Part shown: piece after piece, positions 11,118 to 23,166 of the stretch
Numbering within the stretch: position 1 is the first letter of the stretch
Layout: every line of letters begins with the position of its first letter
Assembly (NCBI GenBank): GCA_033439255.1
Contig: CM065882.1
Span: 2,170,001-2,234,000, forward strand
Reading direction: 5' to 3'
Length of the DNA stretch: 64,000 nt
DNA from: Hericium rajendrae
Taxonomy: Eukaryota > Basidiomycota > Agaricomycetes > Russulales > Hericiaceae
Notes under the pieces: model-generated
What the model saw: only the letters and a program-made list of their open reading frames with translations
What the model was told of the DNA's origin: nothing
Database searches by the model: none
Made by a program: the position numbers and the translations under genes

Positions 11118-13519
11118 ATGTCGACGAAGAATACTCGTTACGATTCTCGCCAGATCCTTCCTGCGGACGTTGAACACGACTACTCCCCCAAGACACGCAG
11201 ACGACCGTATAGGCTCGTCTATGGAGTTTCACTCCTTGCGATCTGTGCACTCTTCACCTTCAAGTGTTGTCTTCCCGGATGGCAATCAGTCGGCAAAGTT
11301 TGGACTGTGGTGAAACACGACTCAGATTCCGCTGTTGGGACCGTGAAATGGTACAAATGCACGGAGCCTGATAGTGTCCCCGGGTCAGAATGCGGTCATA
11401 TTATGTAGGTCGTGTCTTCCCGAGAATGCAGAGGCAGAAGTCTGATCGTCATTTGAAGCGTTCCCTTGGACTATTTCAATTCCAGTGCGGGGACAGCCAA
11501 GATCGCATTGGCTCGCTACAAAGCGACGAAAGGTCCCAGCAAGGGCTCCGTTCTCCTGAACCCCGGTACGTCTCATGTCGTTTCTTTCCTCAATGCTTTC
11601 ACACTTACACTGATCAATGAATTGAAGGCGGACCTGGAGGTGCAGGAACCGCTTTGGCCTATCGCATGGGGCCGTTCTTCCATACCATCGCGACGGGCGA
11701 AGACTGGGACCTCATCGGCTTTGATCCTCGAGGCATAGGAAAGACGGAGTAAGCTCTATACAACCATTGCGTGAGGAAATCTTACACCGGGATTTAGACC
11801 TAAAGTGAACTGTTTTGGCACGCCGGCGCGGCAGGCGATGTTCCAACGCAATACGGTATTGGATCGTGGCTTTCAAGTAGCACCGAAGAGTTCCGGCCTT
11901 GACCGACGGGAGCATCTTATTCACCAATATCAGGAGGCGGATGCGTTATACCAGACTCAGTTTGCTCTATGCGAACAGGAAATGGGAGATAGCCTGAAGT
12001 ACATGGGAACAAGTACCGTGGTTCGTGATGTCGACTTTATTATCCGTGCCCTCGATGGTGAGGATGCCCTCATGTAAGTTGCCTGATCCCAGTCCTCAAA
12101 AGTGCTGCTTTACTGATGAAAGGTAAGCAATTTCTGGGGTGGATCTTATGGTTCGATATTAGGTCAATATCTCGTCAACATGTGAGTACACCAATCATGT
12201 CCGAGTCCGGTCCGCGAAACATTTCACTCATGTTGTCGCAAGGCTACCAGATCGAGTGGGTCGGATTGTCATCGACGGTATCGCCGATGCGCCAATGTGG
12301 GCATGTGAGTCCTTGCTAGTCTTGATGACGCGACGTTCTTTTTGCTGACATCGACGGTAGCGGAACCTCCTTACAAGTGGTACAAGCAATGGCTCTCTAA
12401 CACCGAGGATGCGTATCAAATCTTCCTGGATGGTTGTGCGAAGGTAATGCCGGATGCTGCAGCGCTTGATCGTCTTTCTGAAGGGATTATCACAGGCGGG
12501 CCCAAGGAAGTGTAAACTCGCAAAGAATGCCGGCGAGGACCCTGAGGACATAAAACAGCGCCTTGAAACATGGATGCAAGGGCTGTTCTCTCGACCTTTG
12601 CCCGTACCCTCAACGCCTTTCGCCACTATCCTCACAGAGGGTCAAGCACGAAGTAGGCATCCTTTGCTATCAGTGTATTTTTGAACGTGGGACTGACGAC
12701 GAATCGCTCATGTAGCCTTTGTCTTCTCGACTCTACAGCGACCCATGTTATGGGAGGCTCATGCCGAGATTCTTTTTGACGCGATGAATGACAATGCAAC
12801 GGCCTTGCTCGGTTCACCTCAACTCTCGTTGTTCCCTGACCTCGTTCGCTCCGGCGTATCGTGCAACGACCAGTCGAGGTTCGGAAAACTCGATGCTGAA
12901 GACATTATTGACGAAGCACTCTATGTGATGGAGAATGTCACCCATTTCGTTATGAGTGTCTTCACCACAGAGCCTGATTCGGGCTGCGAATATTGGCCGG
13001 TCGATCCTCCGGAAAGATTTGCGGGCCCGTGGAACCAAACACTAAGGAATCCTATCCTGATCCACAGCAATACCGTTAGTCATCTAGGCGGACGACCGTC
13101 TCCTTGCGTTGAGCTGATGTCTACCGCAGGCTGATCCAGTGACCCCCATCGCCAGTGGCCGTCATGTCCGAGAGCTTCTCGGTCTGAACTCATCCAGATT
13201 GGCAATCCAGGACAGCCCAGGAGTACGTGTATCACACCAATTGCATGTTTAGCGTTCGTCTTAATACAAAGATACCCCCTAGCATTGCTCGGTTTCCGCC
13301 CAGTCGATCTGCACGGTGAACATTACACGGGCCTATTTCAAGGATGGAAGTCTGCCACCGGACGGCCATATTTGCCCCGTGGATATCAAGCCCTTTGAAG
13401 GAGAGGATGAGTTACGCTCGTATTCAGCCGAGGAGTCGAAGATCTTGGCGCACCTAAAGATGGTCGACACGTATCTCGGTCGGATGAGTGATTTGCGAGG
13501 GTCCGGAGAGCCATTTTGA
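11118..13519 (+). CDS. Membrane-anchored alpha/beta hydrolase with TAP-like C-terminus
   Basis: About ten introns are spliced in frame to give roughly 610 aa. A short basic cytoplasmic head is followed by one membrane segment (LVYGVSLLAICALFTF, about residues 33-48), suggesting a type II membrane protein. The catalytic domain shows the oxyanion element NPGGPGGAG, the DWDLIGFDPRGIG strand, and the nucleophile elbow GGSYGS. The C-terminal TAP-like half supplies the acid in HSNTADPVTP and the histidine in DSPGHCS, completing a Ser-Asp-His triad. This is the architecture of tripeptidyl-aminopeptidase-like serine hydrolases (AB hydrolase 1 plus TAP C-terminal domain), common in Agaricomycetes and often secreted. 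Substrate is unknown; peptidase activity is family inference. No frame breaks were seen. Confidence 0.9.
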
Positions 13520-13804
13520 ATGTACTATAAGAATTCTATAGCACAGTAGGATGCATACAAGGGCAAGCACTTGCCTGCACTTGCTCGCATCTAAAGTGAT
13601 TTGATTAGTCAGCTGAGCGAGAAGAGATCGTCCGCACAAGGCTGCCTTTGTTCGATCCCCTACCACCATCCTCAAGTTAAAGCCAGAGCCTCGCATTTGC
13701 TTTCAACTATCGTCTTGGTCTGATTCTGTATTTAGAGGTGTCCAAGAGGCGCCGGGATTTTATTTGTGCCCTTGAAACGAACAACGACAACCAACGACAC
13801 GACC

Positions 13805-14634
13805 ATGGACGTCTTTCACAAATCTCTCGATACCTTACCGGTCGAGGTTGGTCTGTTCGTACTTTCATTGTCAACATCATACCGTTGACCGTGTCTTCGC
13901 AGTTATTATACGAAATTCAGTTCTTCGCATTATCAGAGACCCTTCCACATGCATGCAAACGTCTCTTCCACATCTTCAAATCTGCACCACCAACCGTCCA
14001 GGCAGAGTACATCATTGGCCGACATTCCCTGCTCCCATCCAGTGCAAGCAAAGCATCCATAACCACACGAGCACTTCGATATCCCCTCTGCACCCGAGAC
14101 GTCTTGGACGCGCTATGCAGGCACCCCCAATGTCCTGCAATTCCAGATTATCCGCCCGTACTACCACGCCGCTTATTCCAGGCCATGAAGCCCCCCAGCG
14201 GCATATGGAAAGACCGCCACGAGCCGCTTCCATTCCTTCGATACCTCTATGACCACCCCCGCATACCCGCTCCCGACCCAAATTCCCATGATGGCTACCC
14301 CCTCTCGCACGCCGTCCGCGCAGGCTTCTCACCACTGGTGCAGTTCTTACTTGATCATGGCGCTTCTCCTCGGCGCAAGGACGATATGGCAGTTATGCTT
14401 GCCATTCAACGGAGGGACCTGGAAATGGTCAAGCTCCTCATTGAACCTAGTACGACGGTGACTGGAGAGGACACAGGCAGGAAGGGGAAACGGCGGAGGG
14501 TGGCAGACAGAGTGGAGGTCAGTCCAAGAATGCTTAGGGTGGCGGTGAGGCACAAGGCAAACGACATTGTGGATTACCTAATGAACGAGAAGGGCTGCAT
14601 TCCGGACCTGCAGACCCTACGCTTGTTGTGCTAA
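13805..14634 (+). CDS. F-box-like / ankyrin-repeat protein
   Basis: Starts in an ideal context (GACCATGG). The first exon ends LDTLPVE, and a short intron joins it to LLYEIQFFALSETLPHACK, an F-box-like LPxELLxxI pattern. The rest is one long exon. Its middle has ankyrin-type helices: GYPLSHAVRAGFSPLVQFLLDHGASP, then MAVMLAIQRRDLEMVKLLIE, and later MLRVAVRHKANDIVDYLM. Total length is about 255 aa. Such proteins are frequent, lineage-expanded families in mushrooms and probably act as substrate adaptors or scaffolds. Family assignment rests on patterns only; the donor GTTGGT is weak, so the exact first intron is less certain. Confidence 0.7.
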
Positions 14635-14997
14635 TGGTTCTTATGTGTATCTAGTACTGCATATAATGCGCTCACTGCAGTGGTGACTTTGTTTCGCCAG
14701 CTGAATCCAGTCGCTGTTAAGTGGGTTCGGACTCGACATGCCGTGTTGCATCATGCCGAAAACCAGCACACTCCGTCGAATATTGGCAGTCATGGTGAAT
14801 TGCGAAGTATATGCATCACGATTATCAATGCATTGTGGTGATAGCGGATAATAGCACAATATGCAGTACTCTAATCAACAATGATAAAATAGATGACATG
14901 ATGAATACAAGACTGTAACTGATGATAGGTAACACGATGACACACGATCAACCCAGAACGCACCTCCAGACGTACATGTGGGATGCGAAGTAGACGC
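14635..14997. other. Convergent intergenic spacer
   Basis: 3' flanks of the ankyrin gene (plus) and eIF1A (minus). Nothing recognised beyond A/T-rich 3' sequence. Confidence 0.5.
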
Positions 14998-15544
14998 CTA
15001 GATTTCGTCGATATCAACCTCCTCGTCTCCAAACTCGAAGGTGCATTCGCCCTCCTCTTCGCCAAAGGTATCGGTCTCGTTGATTTTGGCATTCTCCGGC
15101 AACTCTCCATATGCCTTCAAATTTCGCGCTTCATCCGCGGTGTATTTCACGATGACATCCGCTTTGTCATCCTGGAACTCTCGGAGTGAAAGCAAGACGA
15201 TATCGCCTTGGTTGATCCAGACCTATCAAAATAATGAGTCAGCTAGGTGAACAGATAGGATCCATGTTTATGGAGACGTACCTTTTTCCTCATCTTCCCT
15301 CGTATGTGCGCTAGCCTCTTCTCGCCATCAAAGCACATCGCCTCAAGACGCCCGTTACCCAGCATCTTCGTCACTTGCGCGTATTGCTGCCCATCTTCTC
15401 TGAAAACGAGCTCACGCTTGTCATCATCGTTCTCGTTCTTCCCACGTCTCCGATTCTTTCCTCCCTGTAAAAATAGCGGCGGTCAGTCAATGAGATCTCA
15501 TGAAAGGAGAAATGATGACGAACCTTTCCCTTATTCTTCGGCAT
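14998..15544 (-). CDS. TIF11: Translation initiation factor eIF1A
   Basis: Three exons encode about 140 aa, the expected length. The basic N-terminal tail [19 protein letters not shown] is followed by the OB-fold segments [43 protein letters not shown] and [19 protein letters not shown], then an acidic tail ending EEVDIDEI. All are hallmarks of eukaryotic eIF1A, which binds the 40S A site, promotes scanning and helps recruit eIF5B through the C-terminal acidic motif. The first intron falls seven codons after the start. The frame is intact. Confidence 0.97.
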
Positions 15545-16044
15545 TCTGTATCAAATCAATAAACGAGAGACCAGTAAGGTTTCGTAGAGTCTTTTTAGGT
15601 AGAGGGTTGCGGATATGAATACTCTGAGTGAGCTGGTGATGGATGCGGGGAGATGGAGACACTGAGCACTGCAAGAGCGCTGCATCCTCCATTAAGGTCG
15701 AATCTGAGCGGAGCTCGTACTTTCGGCAAGTTCCGGAATCCCTAAACGGGCCTATCGAAATTCACGCGCACCTCGTCAGCGCCGAAATACTACTGGGCCT
15801 TGACTGGGCCTGGTTTGTTTCGAGGCCAAGGGCTGCCGCACTCGCAAATGCTTTATATCTTCTGTTACTCTTTACTATCAAAGTCCTTTTACGCCAAGCC
15901 GATGTTTCGTCTCCTAGAATCTGCCCGTGCATCACTTGTTGTCACTCCAGACGATGTAAGACATTGCTCTCCCTACAGAAAAAACAGTACTGGATCATCC
16001 TCCGTAGCTGAAATCCAAGCCAATGAGCTTTAGGATCTCGTGAG
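15545..16044. other. Intergenic, nothing recognised
   Basis: Promoter side of eIF1A and 3' side of the macro-domain gene, both on the minus strand. No further signal seen. Confidence 0.5.
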
Positions 16045-17156
16045 TCACTCCTCTGGCGGGAAGTACAAAGGAAGGAGAGTCCTGATCGTCGTGGTTCAAC
16101 ATTCAAGGAGAACCCCAAGGCATAGTGATTAGAGACGCTCACTGATAGACATCCTTGTCTTCGTCGCTGAAGACGACGAATATGGCCCGTTCGAACTAAG
16201 GGATGGAAACTCGAATCATCAGAGGATCGAAAGAAAGCTTGTTACACCCACATCTTGGCCAAGCTCAGAATCTAGGAACGTTCGCATCTCGTTGAGAGCA
16301 ATGTGTGTCGCGCTCTCTACGGGGTACCCATAGACTCCTGTGGAGATCGACGGGAATGCCTACAGGTTGATTCCATGAAGTGAGACTCCATGTTGATTTC
16401 GTGACTGAGACGCATAACGCACGACTTGTTTCAGGCCGTTCTCCGCGGCTACTTCAAGGCTGCGGCGATAGCAGCTGCCTAACTGCTCGGCTGATAACGT
16501 GTCCTTGCTGGCGGAATACACGGGTCCAACTGTATGGATCACATGTTTGCTAGAAGGGAGGAGACGAGGTTTCTGAAGCGTCTTCGAACACGTCGACCAA
16601 ACTTACGCTGGAAGGTTATAGCCTTTCGTGATCTTGGCATCTCCGGTCTGGCAGCCGTTCAGTGTGCGACCTGACCCATGCGACATATTCAGGAGTTTGA
16701 AAGGAAGATGATAGTATTATGCGTACACTCTTTGACGAGATCCGGACCTGCTGCCCTATGTATTGCTCCGTCGACTGCACCATTCCATCGACACTGATAT
16801 CAGTGCACAAGACCATGAGGTGCTCACCTCCACCGCCACCTACACGCCCGGAAATCGTGTAAGTTGATGATTAGCTCCGACTAAGCGAGAACATGCCGAC
16901 CTAGAAGGCTTTTGTTGGCAGCGTTCACGATTGCGTGCACCTCAAGCTCCGTAATGTCACCCTGACTATTCATACGGGTCCAGTTACTCGGATTGAATTC
17001 TTAAACAGCCGATACTCACAAAAGAGACAACTGATCCAATAATTTTGCCCGAGGCGGATAACGCGGACGACCTGAAATATGTTTCAAGGCCACGTTACTT
17101 TGGTACAATTGACGGAGCGTTGGGATCTGATTCAGTCCAAGGAAAGGTCTTGACAT
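16045..17156 (-). CDS. Macro-domain ADP-ribose hydrolase (MacroD-type)
   Basis: Multi-exon gene for a protein of about 210-225 aa. The N-terminus reads QIPTLRQLYQS, then the macro domain: LFQGDITELEVHAIVNAANKSLL, the glycine loop GGGGVDGAIHRAAGP, CRTLNGCQTGDAKITKGYNLP, KHVIHTVGPVY, the second loop AFPSISTGVYGYP, and AIFVVFSDEDKDVY. The NAAN, GGGGVD and STGVYG motifs are those of MacroD-class enzymes that bind ADP-ribose and remove mono-ADP-ribose or deacetylate O-acetyl-ADP-ribose. The 3' end is ambiguous. A stop follows DVYQ at 16139-16141, but a further exon reading DSPLYFPPEE up to 16045 matches the usual family ending. To use it the last donor would need a non-canonical site or one missing base. 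Confidence 0.9.
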
Positions 17157-17587
17157 GTTATAAGATTATTACAGATGGATCCCAGGAATATCACTTGATT
17201 GCGATTGAAGGTAATGAGAAGAACTACTGTACTCATGAAGGGGAGAACGAAGGAGCTTCAAGTTCTTTCGACTGGTTGCCAATGACGTCAACGTCCAAGC
17301 GCCCAGGACTTCCAACAAGTCCGTCGGTGGGCCTCTCACACACAAGAACTTTTAGTATTAATCGTCGGCATATGCTGGCACTACAGTAATGCACAACTTA
17401 TGTTACTTCGCCTTGACAGGCCCGTCGTCCGCAGAAAAGTTTGGTGCAGATTATATAGATTCATTCTGCACTAATATACACTTACACTTTCTGTCTTCGT
17501 GTCCGGAGGTTGGATATGTCCGCCAGTAAGGGATTAGCTTGCTTCATGTTCGCCAGATTGTGCCGCAGCGACGTTTCATAAAAAACT
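17157..17587. other. Intergenic, nothing recognised
   Basis: Spacer between two minus-strand genes: 3' flank of the SDR and promoter of the macro-domain gene. Confidence 0.5.
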
Positions 17588-18863
17588 TTACCAGGCACGG
17601 TGTCCGCCGTCGACGATGATGCTGAACATGGAGGGACGACATTAGCGCGGAATGAAGATATCTAGGAATAAATCCACTGACTCGCTTCCCGTGCAGAACG
17701 TCGACGCGTCAGACGCTAACCATGTGATCACTCCACGCAGCTCGTCTGGGCGGCCGATGCGACCCATTGGGTTCTGGGAGGACCATGCGTCCAGAAAATG
17801 CGGCTGAGACTGAAGAAACGCGCCGGTCATCCTAGAAACCATGGAATTGAGCGATGCTCATGGAGAACAAGGGCAGAAGAGGTAGGATTGTACTTTGTGT
17901 AAATATAACCCGGGGACAGCGTGTTCACACGGATATTCCTCTGTCCGAGTTCACAGGCCATGTTTCTAGCCATTGCCAGGACAGCGGACTTGCTAGTATT
18001 GTATGAGACCCAGGAATGACCCTGTAGAGAAATGACAAATTTATCCGGATTAGACAATAATAATTCAGAATACGTCGACGTCGTACGTACCTGGTTCGAT
18101 ACGCTGCCACTTATGGACCCAATGAGGATGATGCTTCCGCGGTTACCGAAGCGTTCCATCTGCCTGCCAGCAGCCTGGGCAGTAAATAGAACACCATCGA
18201 CATTGACGCTGTGCACCTGAAAGGCTTTATCCATCAGTGACAATATCTCAATTCAGCTCATACACGCACCTTGCGCAAGCTTTCGGCAGGATACTCTAAG
18301 CAATCTTTATCTGGGAGTAAGATCCCAGCGCAGGCGATACAGACGTCCATCCTGCCCTCTCTATCTCCAATCTTCTCAGCCAGTTCCCACATCTTCTTCT
18401 GATTAGTCACGTCCGCGCTGATGTACTCCAACATCCCGCCCGTACCCATCTTCTCCACGAACTTCTGCGCCGCCCGGAAGTCTTCACCTGGCGTCTTGGG
18501 TAGATCAAGGCAGTACACGGCCCGCGCACCGGCCTCGGCGAGCGCGAGTGCCATCTCGAGACCCAGACCACGGTTCCCACCTGTCACAATCGCAACGCGG
18601 TCCGCGAGCGAGAACTCGTCCCAGATCTTGGGGCGCGTGGGGATGGAAGGATCAGATTCGGCTTCGACGGCTCCTGAGACGCCAATAGGTGCATGGGGGG
18701 AGACCGACTGAGGTTTGATTGATGGGGCAGGGCGGTTGCCTGTCGAGCTTGCGTAGAAGCGAGCAGAGCTGCGATATGCCGCGGCGCCGAGAGCGGGCTT
18801 CAGCACCGACATGGGCTTCGTAGTTCTCAATACGAGCTTGAGCGGGACCTGTATGGAAATCAT
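17588..18863 (-). CDS. Short-chain dehydrogenase/reductase, probably mitochondrial
   Basis: Spliced product carrying a classical SDR fold: the NAD(P) motif TGGNRGLG, an acidic residue pair after strand 2 (CLDLPKTPGED), the DVT motif (SADVT), CAGIL, SVNVDGVL, IGSISG with the catalytic Ser, YNTSK with Tyr and Lys, RVNTLSPGYI, and the last exon IIVDGGHRAW. The N-terminal ~60 residues are Ala/Ser/Arg-rich (ALGAAAYRSSARFYASS), consistent with a mitochondrial presequence. Two in-frame ATGs compete, 18863 and 18812; the second starts directly at the presequence-like stretch. The substrate cannot be told from sequence; fungal relatives include sorbose/mannitol-type reductases. The frame is intact. 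Confidence 0.88.
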
Positions 18864-19012
18864 CTGGAAGGGGGCGAAGTCGAAGCAAGTAATGCGAATG
18901 ATCCAGATGCGGAAAGGAGGACGGCATTATAGTCTGGCGCATGGGGCTTTAAAGCCTCTCAGGAGCCAAGGCGCTTGCATAAGGCAAGACGAAGGTGATG
19001 TATGGCCGGTCG

Positions 19013-19081
19013 GAATAATGGGATGATCAAGGATGGTCAGGATGTATGGCGCGGCTCTGTGTCCAGAATAATGGGATGATC
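19013..19081. repeat. 16-bp direct repeat pair upstream of the SDR gene
   Basis: GAATAATGGGATGATC occurs at 19013-19028 and again at 19066-19081; AAGGATGG follows the first directly and the second after a 15-bp interruption. This is a local duplication about 150-220 bp upstream of the SDR start. It may be a regulatory repeat or simple duplication. Confidence 0.6.
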
Positions 19082-19290
19082 GTTCCCAGTGAATATCAAG
19101 GATGGTACAGAACGTCCCGGTCGTCAATAGGGGGCATGCAGTGCGGGCAACGCTCAGCAATTCAAACTCCGAAGCGTCCACGCGTCCAGCAAAAAAGTGG
19201 CCGCGGAAAGAGATAGACTTACTGAGTGTTTGTCCCTTTCAAATATCTCTGCAAAATCGGTAGCACAATGCTTGTATCGTGCTTCAGAAA

Positions 19291-19373
19291 GTCTCTTGGA
19301 TGAAATTTTGAGATATGCATCCATAAGAACACAATTTAGTTCGAAACAAACGTAAAAATTTCATCCAAGAGAC
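19291..19373. repeat. Perfect 19-bp inverted repeat (hairpin or mini-MITE)
   Basis: GTCTCTTGGATGAAATTTT (19291-19309) is exactly complementary to 19355-19373, with a 45-nt loop. No clear target duplication flanks it and no gene lies adjacent, so it is neither an obvious terminator nor a proven transposon. Confidence 0.7.
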
Positions 19374-20983
19374 ATTACTCAGAGGCTTCGTGGATGAGCA
19401 ACTATGCACTTCCGGCTGTGCCCCGAGCATTGTGGAAGTCGGAAAGTGCATCTTTTCGGTGCGCCAGGGAGGTGTGTTACGTAAGCAGGGCGCGTCGCGT
19501 CGCGCACGTCCCGACTCCCAAAATCACTGACAGTTCCGATAAACACTTCTACAAGTGTTCCAGAAGTATGATGCATCTGACAGATGCCTTTGACCATTAA
19601 ATCTGCATACTCTAGATGCGGTACATACCATATTTCATGATATGTATGCTTTATATACACCTTTGGCTCACTTCACTTCAATTGCTCATGCTTTACCATT
19701 CGATTGCTACAGTCATGTTACATGCATACTATTATTGACTGTGGAACCTTTTCGGGGCGCGCTGAGGGACGTAGTAAAGAGGAAGATACGGCGACACATT
19801 TTCGTGTCCACTTTTCGACGGGCGTCTAGGTCACGTTCACGGGACGCTTTTGGAACCGAGGTTGCCCCTAGTCAATGACAGTGAACAACTGCGTCCTGAC
19901 GCAAGATGTGTGTGTCAACGCAGCGCCCAGGCCATAATGGAAGCCAAGGATAACGGAGGGGTGCAACACTGAACACTGGAATGGACATATCGCAGTTGCG
20001 TGCGCTCGACGTCAGGAGGTCCCCAGGTGCGTCATAGTGCCAATCATTCAGCCGTATCCATCTTGTGAAAGGTCCTCATGATCTCGAGTAAATGGGTGAC
20101 GAAGCTGGCGATGGCAACCTGCTGTCAGATAACCTCTCAGGTTCGGGCATGCCTGGGGAGGGAAACTACAGCGTGCATAGTAAGAAAAGGTCAGTCTTGT
20201 TTTCGCGTTCAGGGTACCACTGGCCATATATATAGGACTGGCGACCATTGAACAAGACCTTCTCGAAAGAAGATATGCTGGTATCCATGCAACTTGAAAT
20301 CCCGAATTGTCCACAGAGGACGACGAAGAGCATTCGTGTCGCTAGGTTGAGTACATTGTGCAAGTCAAGAGGAGGTTGCAACCTCTGCTAAGTGTCGAGC
20401 GCGTGGATGATGAGGAGGTGGAGCACTGATGGTGCGTGCAGAGTCCGACGCGACAGTCCGCGGGTCCTGGGTAACTTACATGCTGAGTATCGATCAATCT
20501 GTCTCCTCGATAAAAGGACTTTCACACCAGGCGCTAACCACGGCCCAGCGCGAGTCGCAAGTTCAACAATCGCAGCGGATCGGAATTGACTTCGACGGGG
20601 ATGCATACCGAGTGGTCTGACATGTTAAGCGAACTAATGTAGCGGATGAAATAACAATACAGTCGTGTCGCGTCCAAAGTCACGAACTAGCTAAATAAAC
20701 AACAATGCAGAGAGCCGGCCCGGCGAGTGAACATAGAAGGGGCGAAGAGAGTCGAGAAACATGAAAAAAATGGGGTAATGGAGATGCTGGTATACATATT
20801 AGACTGTCGGGTATAGATAGGCGATGAAAGCGTCGCTCCGACGGCGGGGGTACAGTACTTGTAGAGCGTAGATGCTAGGGATACTGCAAGAGAACAAAGA
20901 GAGCAATGGCGATGACGAACGGGGATGAGCATGACCAGAAAAAAGGGAAAGCAGGGTAAAAAAAATGCAGGATACATATCGCA

Positions 20984-22686
<1,703 letters not shown>

Positions 22687-23166
22687 GGTACATGAGACGA
22701 CGAGGGAGATGCAGAATATAGCGCAGATGTGAGAAGGTTAAAAGCGAAACGAAAGTAGGTGAAAGACAGGCGAAGACGCGCAACCTGTCATACATTGTGC
22801 TCGACAAGGCAAGCTGTCCTTGATCGGTACATGCCGCGTGGTCGTGCGTGAACAATAAGAAGGCGCCCACGATGTGCAAGATAATTGTCTTGCCCACATT
22901 AACTTATGGTTCGGACTGCAACAAGACAATAAGAGAGAAGTCAGTATGAGATCGAAGCAAGATGCAGCGGACTGTCTATTTGTTCTGCTCCAAGGGAAGT
23001 TCTTCCTCCGCTTAGCCTCGCTAAACTCAAAGCGTAGCCGATCTACACGCGGTCACCGCGGACTTGGCGCGTCCACCGGTCCGCGCCACGGTCCACCGCC
23101 CCGCGTCGTTACCACCGTCCAGACGTCCAGCGCCAGCTCAACAACTGCATCACTGCCATCAAGGTG
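22687..23166. promoter_or_regulatory. Divergent promoter region, kinase / YVC1
   Basis: 480 bp separate the start codons of the minus-strand kinase and the plus-strand channel. No TATA box stands out; the right half is G/C-rich. Confidence 0.4.

Larger units (their letters stand above)
18864..20983. other. Gene-poor 2.1 kb gap
   Basis: No supportable gene. It holds a direct repeat pair upstream of the SDR and a long perfect inverted repeat near 19.3 kb (listed separately). Around 20050-20620 there are short minus-strand frames with hydrophobic stretches (NLATRMLFVVLCGQFGIS) that could be remains of a membrane protein, but no continuous model can be made. Confidence 0.4.
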
